A DNA stretch of 64,000 bases, from NCBI RefSeq assembly GCF_900103805.1, contig NZ_FNIB01000005.1, forward strand, positions 1-64,000, given 5' to 3'. Under the pieces are notes generated by a model that had not been told where the DNA came from, did no database searches, and saw nothing but the letters and a program-made list of their open reading frames with translations. This document shows positions 1-7,591 of the stretch, in pieces. This stretch comes from Cryobacterium flavum (GTDB lineage Bacteria > Actinomycetota > Actinomycetes > Actinomycetales > Microbacteriaceae). The translations under genes were made by a program, and so were the position numbers. Position 1 is the stretch's first letter. Each line of letters starts with the position of its first letter.

Positions 1-1
1 G

Positions 2-247
2 ATTCGGCTGCACTGCCACATGCTGCGCAAAACGAAAGCGATGGACCTTTACAAACAGGGCATCCCGTTGCCGATCATCATGCAACTCCTCGGCCACGAA
101 AGCATGAGCACCACCTCCGCGTTCTACGCCTTCGCCACTCTTGACATGATGACCGCGGCAATGAACGCCGCCACTCCTGAAATCAACATCGCCGACAACA
201 CCTGGCTCAGCGAGGAGAAACTGCAAATGCTCTACACACTCCGCTGA
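2..247 (+). CDS. C-terminal end of a tyrosine recombinase (cut by window edge)
   Basis: The reading frame is open from the first bases, so only the catalytic C-terminus is in view. It shows the HxxR motif (HMLR), the LLGHE motif that carries the second histidine, and a following SAFYAF segment holding the tyrosine nucleophile. These identify a phage-integrase-fold site-specific recombinase. The stop is followed 98 bases later by a palindrome with the same architecture as the 3' end of the RIT element at 2273-5740. The gene is therefore probably the last recombinase (RitC position) of a related element whose body lies left of the window. Whether the element is a full trio cannot be seen. Confidence 0.85.
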   Translation: MRLHCHMLRKTKAMDLYKQGIPLPIIMQLLGHESMSTTSAFYAFATLDMMTAAMNAATPEINIADNTWLSEEKLQMLYTLR

Positions 248-314
248 TCGACGGAGACGCTAATCCGATAAAACAAACGCCGTTCCCTGCAAACAACCAG
301 CATCAACACGGTTC

Positions 315-368
315 CTCGGCTTAACGTCATCCTCGGCATAATCGCTGTTAAGCCGAATTCGGCTTAAC
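315..368. repeat. Terminal site array of the first recombinase element
   Basis: Three copies of a CGGCTTAAC-like unit lie at 315-325, 331-342 (variant CGGCATAAT) and 361-368. The last pairs with its inverse to form a perfect 22-bp palindrome at 347-368 centred on GAATTC. Spacing and layout match 2273-2326 base for base in length (54 bases). The palindrome abuts an interrupted transposase codon at 369, which marks the element boundary. Confidence 0.8.
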
Positions 369-668
369 TCCGACCGCGGATCGCAATTCCGGTCTAACGC
401 CTTCGTCCGGGTGCTAAAGAACAACGGCATCACTGGATCGATGGGCCGGGTCGGCGCATGTGGCGACAACGCCGCGATGGAATCGTTCTTCGCGTTGCTG
501 CAGAAGAACGTCCTCGACCGGCAGCGCTGGGCTACCCGGGACGAACTCCGCCTGGCGATGGTCGTGTGGATCGAGCGGACCTACCACCGAAAGCGTCGGC
601 AACGCCGCCTCGGAAAACTCACCCCGATCGAGTTTGAGACAATAAACATGGCCCTCAAGGCCACCTGA
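369..668 (+). pseudogene. IS3-family OrfB transposase, C-terminal fragment
   Basis: The frame reads SDRGSQF at its start, which is the second catalytic aspartate motif of an IS3-family DDE integrase core. Further on, AAMESFFALLQKN carries the catalytic glutamate. It ends with the usual YHRKRRQRRLGKLTPIEFE tail. The first third of the gene, including the first aspartate, is missing because the recombinase-element palindrome (347-368) is inserted just before the SDRG codons. It is non-functional as seen. Confidence 0.85.
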
Positions 669-691
669 AACCACTAACCCCCAGAGTCAAC

Positions 692-710
692 TGAACTCGG
701 GGCAGTCCCC
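692..710. repeat. Probable right end of the IS3-type element
   Basis: The sequence TGAACTCGGGGCAGTCCCC lies 24 bases after the OrfB stop and reads inversely as a GGGGACTGCCCCGAGTTCA-type terminus, common in IS3-family elements. The partner end is not in the window. Confidence 0.4.
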
Positions 711-722
711 TTCGCCGGATTG

Positions 723-1472
723 TTAGGCGCTGGTGAGGGCTGTTTGCTCCCTCATGTTGTAGGTGCCGGTCTCAACCCAGATGGTGTTGTGGATGATGCG
801 GTCCATGATGGCGTCGGCGTGAACACCGGAGCCGAGGCGCTGGTGCCAGTCCTTCTGCTGATACTGGGTGCAGAACACCGTTGAGCTCTCCCCATAGCGG
901 CGCTCCATCAGCTCCAGCAGCATTGTCCGCATCGATTCGGTCGGGCGATCGAGCAGCCACTCATCAATGACGAGCAGAGTGAATGAGGCGTATTTGCGCA
1001 GGAACTTCCCGGCGCCGCCAGGGGTGTCTTGGGCAGCGACCCAAGCTTCCTCGAGATCGGGCATCCGGACGTAGTGTGCGCGGATGCGATGCTCGCAGGC
1101 GCGTTTGGCGATCGCGCAGCCCAGATACGACTTCCCCGACCCGGTGAACCCCTGGAAGACGACGTTCTGCTGCCGATTCACGAACGAGCACGTCCCGAGC
1201 TGGGTCAGCAGTTGCCGATTCAGGCCCCGCTCGTCGAGCAGGTCGATGCTGCGCAGATCCGCGTTGGGATAGCGCAGCCCTGCCCGCCGGATCAGCCCGG
1301 AGACCTTGGCGTGCGTGAAGGTGGAGTAGGCGTCATCGACGACCAGCCGGACGCGCTCTTCAAACGACAAGCTGATGCTGAGGGTTTCGTCTTGGGTGTC
1401 GATCGCCTCCAGCAGCTCGCCGGCGTTCATCTCCCGCAACTTGCGTTTGGTCTCGGTATCGAGCCGACTCAC
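723..1472 (-). CDS. istB: IS21-family helper ATPase IstB
   Basis: This 249-residue AAA+ helper protein assists the IstA transposase in target capture. Walker A is visible as GFTGSGKSYLG and Walker B as LLVIDEWLL, with the C-terminal FCTQYQQKDWHQRLGSG and ADAIMDRIIHNT motifs typical of IstB. It overlaps the end of istA by four bases (ATGA), the normal IS21 arrangement. IstB itself looks intact, but its partner is split by the RIT insertion, so the IS cannot move by itself. A shortened relative of this gene lies at 6675-7154 on the other strand. Confidence 0.92.
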   Translation of the reverse strand: MSRLDTETKRKLREMNAGELLEAIDTQDETLSISLSFEERVRLVVDDAYSTFTHAKVSGLIRRAGLRYPNADLRSIDLLDERGLNRQLLTQLGTCSFVNRQQNVVFQGFTGSGKSYLGCAIAKRACEHRIRAHYVRMPDLEEAWVAAQDTPGGAGKFLRKYASFTLLVIDEWLLDRPTESMRTMLLELMERRYGESSTVFCTQYQQKDWHQRLGSGVHADAIMDRIIHNTIWVETGTYNMREQTALTSA

Positions 1473-2272
1473 CGAATTCCTCCGGCGTAGTAGGCGCTGC
1501 CTCTCACGTATCCGCCATCATTAGCTTCCGGTTTGTCGGGGACGTGGCCGGTTTTGTCTTGCCCGGTGTCCAGGATCGGCCGCAGGTGCGCATACCGCGG
1601 AGAGCGGATCGGTCCCTGCAACGCCAGCGCGCAGGCGGCCTCGACCCGGGTCGGAGAGAACCGGCGTGACAGTCGAAGCACCGCCAGGGCGGGGTCGTAG
1701 CCGGCTTCCTCGATGGAGGCGGCTTCGAAGATCTTCCCGATCACCGTCACGGCCGATGGTCCCATCCGCGCCGCCCATTCCTCGATCCGGGCCCGGTCCC
1801 AGGCTTGGAAGCTGCGCCCTGCGGGCAGGTCCGCGTCGTTGGTCTGATACTGGTTCGTGGCGCTGGCCGGCAGCAGCAGGTGACTGGTCAGGCGCTCGTC
1901 GTTCCGATAGACCTCCAGCATCGTGTCCGTGATGCGAAGGTTAACGTAGCCGCCGATATGGCTGAAGGGAACGGAGTAGAAGTTCCTCGCCCAGACCACA
2001 TGTGCGTTCTTATTCACCTTGCGTTTGTAGGACCACGTGCTGATCTCGAACGGGGCCGCTGGCAGCGGTTGCATCAGCGGCTTCTCCTCGGTAGTGAAGA
2101 CGCTCAGCCTGGACCCGTCCCGTTTCTGGAACGGCTGCCGGTTGTAAGCATCGATCTGCTCACCGATCCGGACCCGCAACTGCGGCAGCGACGTGAACTG
2201 CTCCTGCCGGAGCCCAGCGATGACCCAGGTCGCGACATGAGAGACCGTGTTCTCGACGCTCGCCTTGTCCTT
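1469..2272 (-). pseudogene. istA: IS21-family transposase IstA, C-terminal part, split by the RIT element
   Basis: The frame carries the end of the DDE core and the Mu-type C-terminal domain. It begins at KDKASVENTVSHVATWVIAG directly at the RIT palindrome. It joins in frame to the N-terminal part at 5741-6496 (...VRAPKD) if the RIT element is removed. The sequence GTCCTT occurs at both junctions (2267-2272 and 5741-5746). The catalytic glutamate (SVENT) lies in this half and the aspartates in the other, so neither half can be active. Apart from the insertion the two halves show no other damage, so the disruption may be recent. Confidence 0.9.
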
Positions 2273-2390
2273 CTTATCCCGAATTCGGGATAAGAAAGAC
2301 TATCCCGAGGATTCTGTTATCCCGAGTATCGGCCGCGATGCCTTTGCGGTCGCGGCCTGAGCGCCCACTTGCTCGGGATAATCACTTCAG
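2271..2390. repeat. RIT 3'-end: palindrome plus terminal inverted repeat
   Basis: A 26-bp perfect palindrome (2271-2296) has arms TTCTTATCCCGAA and its complement. It is followed by CCGAG-type sites at 2299-2310 and 2316-2326, a GGCCGCGA/TCGCGGCC stem (about 2331-2357), and an inverted site at 2372-2382 that touches the stop codon of the last recombinase. The repeats probably bind the recombinases. Confidence 0.8.
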
Positions 2391-3401
2391 CCCAGCGAGC
2401 TGTAGCATGAGGTCGTCGCCTCCCGTCCAGAGCGGTGCGAGGTCGGGTGTTGCGCTGCCTGCTTTCTGGATTGCTTCGCGGACCATCCGGTTATCGGCCG
2501 ACGCGTAGACGCTCGTGGTCGCGATATTCGCGTGACCGAGGAACTCCTTGATGTGGGGAAGCGGAACTCCGGCGCGCAGCATCTGTATGGCGCGGGCGTG
2601 CCGAAGCTGGTGGGCATGGATCTTCTCTGGGAGTTCCGAACACTGTTGTCGTGCTGCGGTGGCGTGTTTGTTGAGTAGGTAGGTGATGTTGTCCTGGCTC
2701 ATCTGGTGGCGGCGGCCTGCCCGGGCAGTGAAGAACAGCTTGCCTGCGATGTCTGTGGTGCTGGGGTGGAACTCGCTTAGGTATTGATCGAGATGCCGTG
2801 CGGTTTTGTCCATTAGGGGAACGGTTCTGCTTTTGCGTCCTTTGCCCGTAAGCGTCACCCGGGCGGCGCCGATCGTGGTGTCGATATCCGCAGGGGTCAG
2901 GTCCAATATTTCCTGGATCCGTGCGGCTACGTCGAAGGTGAGCAGGATGAGGGTCGTGTCCCGGCGGCCGCGGCTGGTGTCCTGACCGGGGTCGCGGATG
3001 AGCGCGTCGACGGCGGGCATGCTCAGCCCGTCCGGTGCTCGCGTTGATGTTCTGGCGGGTCTGACCTGAGTGACGTCGAGCCAGATCGATACCAGAGCGG
3101 GATCCTCGCCGGCGCAATACGACAGGAACGACTTTATTGCCGCCAGGCGCTGATTCGCGGATGAGGCACCAAGATGCTGGCTGTCGAGCAGCCAGGTGAG
3201 AAAGGCGGTGATGGTAGAGCGGTTGATTACCTCGAAGCTGACCTCGGCCAGGGAGAGGTGCTGCGACTGGCGAAGGTAGTCGAGCAGTGCGTTCAAGGCG
3301 GTTTTGTAGGAGCGGATCGTGTGGGGGCTGAGCTGGCGGGACCGGGGCAGGTGGATGGTCAGCCAAGAACGCACTAGGCCGAAGAACTCATCGGAGGCCA
3401 T
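2382..3401 (-). CDS. ritC: RIT tyrosine recombinase, third gene (RitC position)
   Basis: This 339-residue site-specific recombinase has an N-terminal SAM-like core-binding domain (about residues 5-110) and a C-terminal catalytic domain. The catalytic set is visible: arginine in VAARIQEIL, lysine in GKGRKSRT, HQLRHARA, LGHANIATTS and the tyrosine in VYASADN. The start codon overlaps the end of the second recombinase by 14 bases, so the trio is translated as a coupled unit. The stop overlaps an element end site at 2372-2382. All key residues are present, so this is likely the active strand-exchange member. Confidence 0.88.
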   Translation of the reverse strand: MASDEFFGLVRSWLTIHLPRSRQLSPHTIRSYKTALNALLDYLRQSQHLSLAEVSFEVINRSTITAFLTWLLDSQHLGASSANQRLAAIKSFLSYCAGEDPALVSIWLDVTQVRPARTSTRAPDGLSMPAVDALIRDPGQDTSRGRRDTTLILLTFDVAARIQEILDLTPADIDTTIGAARVTLTGKGRKSRTVPLMDKTARHLDQYLSEFHPSTTDIAGKLFFTARAGRRHQMSQDNITYLLNKHATAARQQCSELPEKIHAHQLRHARAIQMLRAGVPLPHIKEFLGHANIATTSVYASADNRMVREAIQKAGSATPDLAPLWTGGDDLMLQLAGLK

Positions 3402-4362
3402 CGGATGCCTCCAAAAGATCAGATTCGATACTGGTGTTGGCGATCCGGCGCAGGTCGACGTGGAAGTCCGCGGCGAGGTGAAAGTAGTACCAGGTGTCCT
3501 CCGTGTTAGCGTGCCCGAGGTGCAGGCTCAGGTAAGCGACCAACGCTTCCGGATCTTTTCCGGCGAGCACCCACCGGTTGATGTTTTCGATGACGTGGGC
3601 GTGGCGGAGGTCGTAAACGCGCGGCGGAGAACCGGCGCTGGACACGATGTGCGGGGCGGCGGCGGCCAACAGCTGCTGGAACCAATAGTCGATCGTGCAC
3701 TGGCTGTAGCAGTTTCCGTAACGGTTCGGGAAGAACGGCATCCGATCCGGATAGTGGGCACTGATCGTCGCGTCATAGGTTCGGCAATATTCGTGCAGGC
3801 CCGACGACATATAGACGATGCGGTCCTTGTGCCCTTTGGACTGCCGAATACTGACGGTGCCGCGAACCAGGTCAACGTCGTTGCAGCGCAACGTCCGAGC
3901 TTCGCTCGGCCGAAGTCCCAGGCAGTAGATCATGCGGAAAATCACCGGGATAATCGCTTCCCGCCTGCCGCCATAACCGGTGGTTTGGAGGTTATCGGCG
4001 GCGTTGAAGAGGGACCGCAACTGCGCGTGGGAGTAGATGTGCGGGCGGTAGCGGATTTGTTTGGCAGGGATCCCCGACGGAATGACGAAGGCGGCCAGAC
4101 CGAGGGCGCCCATGTGTTTGGCCAGTTGCCGGATCGGGGTGATCCGCCGCATCTGCCCGTTGACGTGCTCAGCAGGCCGGGCGACAGCCCAGGCCATGGC
4201 CATCTCCTTCGTCAGCGTCACCTCGCGCGGGTAAGTTTCAGCACACATCTTGTCGAAGCGGCGCAGGTGCGACTCGGAGTTCACGTAGGGCAACCCGATC
4301 GCGTGCTTGACCTCGAGCAGCGACTGCAGCGGCGCGGCGAGGCCGCTGACAAAGCCGCTCAC
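3388..4362 (-). CDS. ritB: RIT tyrosine recombinase, second gene (RitB position)
   Basis: A 324-residue tyrosine recombinase. The GTG at 4362 is the likely start: it overlaps the stop of the first recombinase (GTGA) and has AAAGGA eight bases upstream. An in-frame ATG at 4407 would overlap the upstream gene much more. Catalytic features are arginine in GLRPSEARTL, lysine in SKGHKDRI, YDLRHAHVIE (in which D or Y replaces the usual first histidine), LGHANTEDT and tyrosine in TWYYFH. Its place between two related genes defines the trio. Confidence 0.87.
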   Translation of the reverse strand: MSGFVSGLAAPLQSLLEVKHAIGLPYVNSESHLRRFDKMCAETYPREVTLTKEMAMAWAVARPAEHVNGQMRRITPIRQLAKHMGALGLAAFVIPSGIPAKQIRYRPHIYSHAQLRSLFNAADNLQTTGYGGRREAIIPVIFRMIYCLGLRPSEARTLRCNDVDLVRGTVSIRQSKGHKDRIVYMSSGLHEYCRTYDATISAHYPDRMPFFPNRYGNCYSQCTIDYWFQQLLAAAAPHIVSSAGSPPRVYDLRHAHVIENINRWVLAGKDPEALVAYLSLHLGHANTEDTWYYFHLAADFHVDLRRIANTSIESDLLEASDGLR

Positions 4363-5603
4363 GACCGTGTTCCTTTCGGCTCGATGCCGACGAAGTCGAG
4401 ACAACACGCCCGCATGTGGATTTCATCGGCGGACAGATAGTGTTTCGCTGACGTGATACTCCGGTGACCGAGCGCGCCGGAGATTACCGGCAGTGGTGTG
4501 CCGTCTGCCAGCAGCCGGGTAGCGAACGTGGCCCGCAATACCCGGAAGCCGCGGCCCGTGCCGTTCTGGGTGATGATGCCGGAGCGGGCGAAGGCCCGCG
4601 AGGCCACCCAATACAAGCTGTCGGCCGGGGTCAAGCCAACATAAGGGGCCTGGGAGCGCAGGAACACGTGGTCATCCTCTCCACCAGCGGGTCTGCCGTG
4701 CAGCAGGTAATCCGCGATCGCCTCACCGACCTCGGCTAGCAACGGCAACGTCACCAACGCCCCTGTTTTGTGCTGGGTCAGAGTGATCTGAGCGTGCGGC
4801 CAATCGATATCGCGCAACCGTAACCCTGCGATGTCGACCGGCCGCAGACCCGTCCTTGCGCCCAGTATCAATAGCGCCCTGTCCCTTAAACCCATCGGTG
4901 TGGAGACAACCACGGAGTTCACTAACGCGTCGATACCGTCGGCAGAGACAACTCCCACCGAGCGGACACGCCGCACCATCTGAGCCGGGACCGCCTGCGA
5001 GAGTCCGGCGCCGTAGCCGGATTCTTCCCAGAAACGACACAACACGCGCAGCGCCGAGACCACCGTCCTCATACTTCCCGGCTGATACCGACTACCGAGA
5101 AACACCACCCTTGCCGACACGTCTATCCTGGACAGCGCCCGCGCATCAGCCACGCCGCGTTCGGACAACCACGCCAACGCGGTGCGGGACATTGTGGCAT
5201 ACAAGTTCTGGGTCATGACGGCCAATGACTGGCCCTGCAACCATTGCTCGAACTGTTCCTGGACCGGACGGAAAACACCGTTTAGCGTGTCATTGGGATG
5301 CGTCTGACGAGACAGCCGCCATTCGTAGGACCCAGTCCGCGCAACCTCCGACAGCACCAGGGCGGCCTTGCGCAGGAGCCTGCGTTTCCAATCCTTGTAT
5401 CGGCCGGCCCGATGCTCCGCCGCAACGAATTCGATAAACGCGGCGACTGCCTCCTCGGAGAACTCCTCGATACCGTCGCGGGAACAGAATCGCCTGAATT
5501 GGGACCACGCCCACCGGTACTGCATCGTCGTCGGCGGCGCATGCTGCAGCCCACTCACCGCACCATCCGCCTGCGCAATCAACTCCTGTATAGAAACACT
5601 CAT
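4359..5603 (-). CDS. ritA: RIT tyrosine recombinase, first gene (RitA position)
   Basis: A 414-residue recombinase starting at the ATG at 5603, which has GGAG a few bases upstream and GGAGGTGA further up. The frame stays open upstream, but only through the inverted repeat. Catalytic residues seen are arginine in TGLRPVDIAG, lysine in QHKTGAL, GFRVLRATFA (the usual histidine of HxxR is arginine or valine here), ALGHRSITSA and tyrosine in KHYLSAD. This is the promoter-proximal gene of the trio. The altered HxxR suggests a more structural role or a relaxed catalytic site. Confidence 0.87.
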   Translation of the reverse strand: MSVSIQELIAQADGAVSGLQHAPPTTMQYRWAWSQFRRFCSRDGIEEFSEEAVAAFIEFVAAEHRAGRYKDWKRRLLRKAALVLSEVARTGSYEWRLSRQTHPNDTLNGVFRPVQEQFEQWLQGQSLAVMTQNLYATMSRTALAWLSERGVADARALSRIDVSARVVFLGSRYQPGSMRTVVSALRVLCRFWEESGYGAGLSQAVPAQMVRRVRSVGVVSADGIDALVNSVVVSTPMGLRDRALLILGARTGLRPVDIAGLRLRDIDWPHAQITLTQHKTGALVTLPLLAEVGEAIADYLLHGRPAGGEDDHVFLRSQAPYVGLTPADSLYWVASRAFARSGIITQNGTGRGFRVLRATFATRLLADGTPLPVISGALGHRSITSAKHYLSADEIHMRACCLDFVGIEPKGTRS

Positions 5604-5652
5604 CTCCGGCTCACCTCCAGTGAAATCGAAAGAGATGAGCCAGCGTAGGCGG

Positions 5653-5742
5653 GCCGCGATTATCCCGAGGAAATCAGCCTTCAGGCGGCGACCGCAAAGG
5701 CATCGCGGCCGATACTCGGGATAACAGAATCCTCGGGACAGT
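5653..5742. repeat. RIT 5'-end terminal inverted repeat
   Basis: The inverse of 2301-2390 with few mismatches: ATTATCCCGAG at 5659-5669, the GC-rich stem, CTCGGGATAAC at 5715-5725 and CCTCGGGACAGT at 5731-5742. The terminal palindrome found at the other end is missing, so the element ends are asymmetric. Confidence 0.8.
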
Positions 5743-6496
5743 CCTTCGGCGCCCGGACCCGGCCCGGCAGCACCGCGGCCGAATAGTGCGCCGCCATCTC
5801 CCGGTAGGCGTCGTTGAGAACAACCTCGCCCTCGCGCGGGTGGGAGATCACCCCAGCCTTCACGTTGTCCGGCACCAGGCGTGGCACGCTGCCACCGAAG
5901 AAAGCGAACATCGCCGTGTGGGCGCGCAGCCACGATTCCTGCCGCATATCCAACGTGGCTTCCACGAACGCATACCGGCTGAACGGCAGGCACGCGACGA
6001 ACAAATACACCTTGGAAATCTCGCCCGTCGTCGGATCCAACAGCTGCATCGTCGGACCGGACCAGTCGACCTCGATGCTGCGGCCAGCCTTGTGGCCAAC
6101 GCGGGACGTCGCACCCGAGACGGCGGAGTAGTCGCCATAAAGCCGGCAGAACCGGTCATAACTCATCACAGCCTGCGTCGGACCGGATGCGTCGACGTAT
6201 TCCTGGTGCACCAACTTCAACGTCACTCCGACCCGGGCCAGTTCGGTGTGAACCCGACTCCAGTTCGGCTGCGCGAACACGGACTCGTGCACTCCGCGAC
6301 CCGGAAACAACGCCGCATACACCTCGGCCTCCGGCATCTCCTCGACGTCAGCCCAGCCGACGCCGAGTCGGTCCGCCGCCTCGAGCACCACCTGGACGCT
6401 ATTGCGAGCGATGCCCTGCCCCGACGCGATCGCCCTGCCAGACAAGCCTTGGTTTCGTAACTGCAAGACAAGCTTCGCCTTGATCTTCCGTACCAT
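5741..6496 (-). pseudogene. istA: IS21-family transposase IstA, N-terminal part
   Basis: The fragment begins with a helix-turn-helix (MVRKIKAKLVLQL, then GLSGRAIASGQGIARNS) and runs through the DDE core with SIEVDWSGPTMQ (first aspartate) and PRLVPDNVKAG (second). It is cut at VRAPKD by the RIT element. The ATG at 6496 is the best start because AAGGAG lies eight bases upstream. A longer frame from a GTG at 6517 would run into the hairpin. It joins in frame to 1469-2272. Confidence 0.88.
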
Positions 6497-6504
6497 TATC
6501 GGTA

Positions 6505-6541
6505 CTCCTTCCACCACGTGGCCCTCACGTGGTGGAAGGAG
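6505..6541. promoter_or_regulatory. Long perfect hairpin covering the istA ribosome binding site
   Basis: Sixteen-base arms (6505-6520 and 6526-6541) pair perfectly around a five-base loop. On the istA mRNA the AAGGAG Shine-Dalgarno sequence is at the end of the 3' arm, so the structure would hide it. It could limit translation from read-through transcripts or simply mark an IS end. Confidence 0.6.
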
Positions 6542-6674
6542 CTTTGCAGGTGGTTCTCAACCACGCCAACTATGGCTCTGAACGACACGATTCATGATTC
6601 CGAGGGCTGGCCTTCAGGCGCACCGCCCCTGGCTCCCCTGGAAGCCAATATTCAACCGGTCTGTGATCGCTGGA

Positions 6675-7154
6675 CTGGGCACGTGCTCATTCATCGACCG
6701 GCAGCAGAACGTCGTGTTCCAAGGATTCACAGGGTCGGAAAAATCGTATCTGGGGTGCGCGTTAGCGAAGGCCGCCTGCCTGCACCGGGTGCGGGCGCAC
6801 TACATACGGATGCCGGAGCTCGAAGAGGCCTGGCAGATGGCCCGCGATAAACCCGCCGGGACGACGAAGTTTCTGAACAAGTACACCGCGTTCACGCTCC
6901 TAGTGATCGATGAATGGCTCCTCGACGAACCCGACGAGAGCACCCGAAGCATGCTCTTGGAACTCCTCGAGCGACGCTACGACCAAGCATCAACGGTGTT
7001 CTGCACCCAATACGCCCAACGAGATTGGCACCAGCGCCTCGGTTCCGGGGTTCACGCCGACGCGATCATGGACCGCATCGTGCACAACACCATCTGGGTC
7101 GAGACCGGCGGCCACAACATGCGAGAACACACCGCCGACTTGGTCACGGTCTAA
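6675..7154 (+). pseudogene. IstB fragment of a second IS21-type element
   Basis: This covers the C-terminal two thirds of an IstB closely related to 723-1472. It begins abruptly at LGTCSFIDRQQNVVF and lacks the N-terminal domain and its start. Walker A reads GFTGSEKSY, so the conserved second glycine is glutamate, which should abolish nucleotide binding. Walker B (LLVIDEWLL) is kept. The sequence upstream, 6542-6674, has no recognisable gene. Confidence 0.82.
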
Positions 7155-7158
7155 ACCT

Positions 7159-7199
7159 GCCGCGCTGGTCGAGGGGCACTGGCCCCCGACCAGCGCGGC
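7159..7199 (+). terminator. Strong hairpin after the istB fragment
   Basis: Thirteen-base perfect arms (7159-7171 and 7187-7199, GCCGCGCTGGTCG and its complement), extended by GGGGC/GCCCC inside. There is no T-run, so it could be a terminator or an IS-end structure. Confidence 0.5.
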
Positions 7200-7591
7200 T
7201 GCCCGGCATCCCCAGGCAGTACCAGCGGCCCCCGAAGGCAATATTGGACGGCCCCCAAACCCTCAAATACTCAGAAGGCGTCCAGCTGGCGCATGGAGGC
7301 CTCGGACAGGTAGCGGCGGGACCCGGCCTCCCACTCATCGTGCTGCTCGACGAGGACCGCGCCGGCGAGGCTAGGAGCATCCACTCAGAGGGACGCAACC
7401 CTTCGTCCAGGTAAAAGATCCGTAGCATGCAGTAGGACTTTGGAACGAACTGCTGTAACTAAGGAGCCGCGATTAGTCCAACAACAGCGGATCTCTTCTT
7501 CTGCCAGCTCCGCGCCGGGCTTAGCCGGGCATCCGAGGATGCCCAAAGAGCGGAAAGCTCGTTAGCTTGCTAGCCCTTTCAAATGCATCGG
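7200..7591. other. Non-coding stretch between IS remnant and glycan locus
   Basis: I see no open frame with coding character here and no clear regulatory site. It separates the IS cluster from the glycan operon, whose last gene ends at 7592. Confidence 0.5.

Larger units (their letters stand above)
2273..5740. mobile_element. RIT element (recombinase in trio) inserted in istA
   Basis: About 3.5 kb holding only three overlapping tyrosine-recombinase genes on the minus strand, flanked by inverted repeats. RIT elements are a known class made of exactly such trios. The inner 58 or so bases of the repeats (2301-2358 and 5740-5683 inverted) are almost identical. Only the 3' end carries the extra palindrome (2273-2294). 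The target istA is rebuilt by deleting this segment with one copy of GTCCTT. Confidence 0.88.

Noticed and set aside
2271..2390. CRISPR-like repeat array at the RIT ends
   Set aside because: Units are 9-11 bases in mixed orientation with fixed 5-base spacers, and match recombinase sites; no CRISPR spacers or cas genes exist in the window.
3319..4440. Long plus-strand open frame of 373 codons
   Set aside because: It is exactly antisense to the second RIT recombinase, has no family motif or ribosome site, and reflects high-GC third-position bias.
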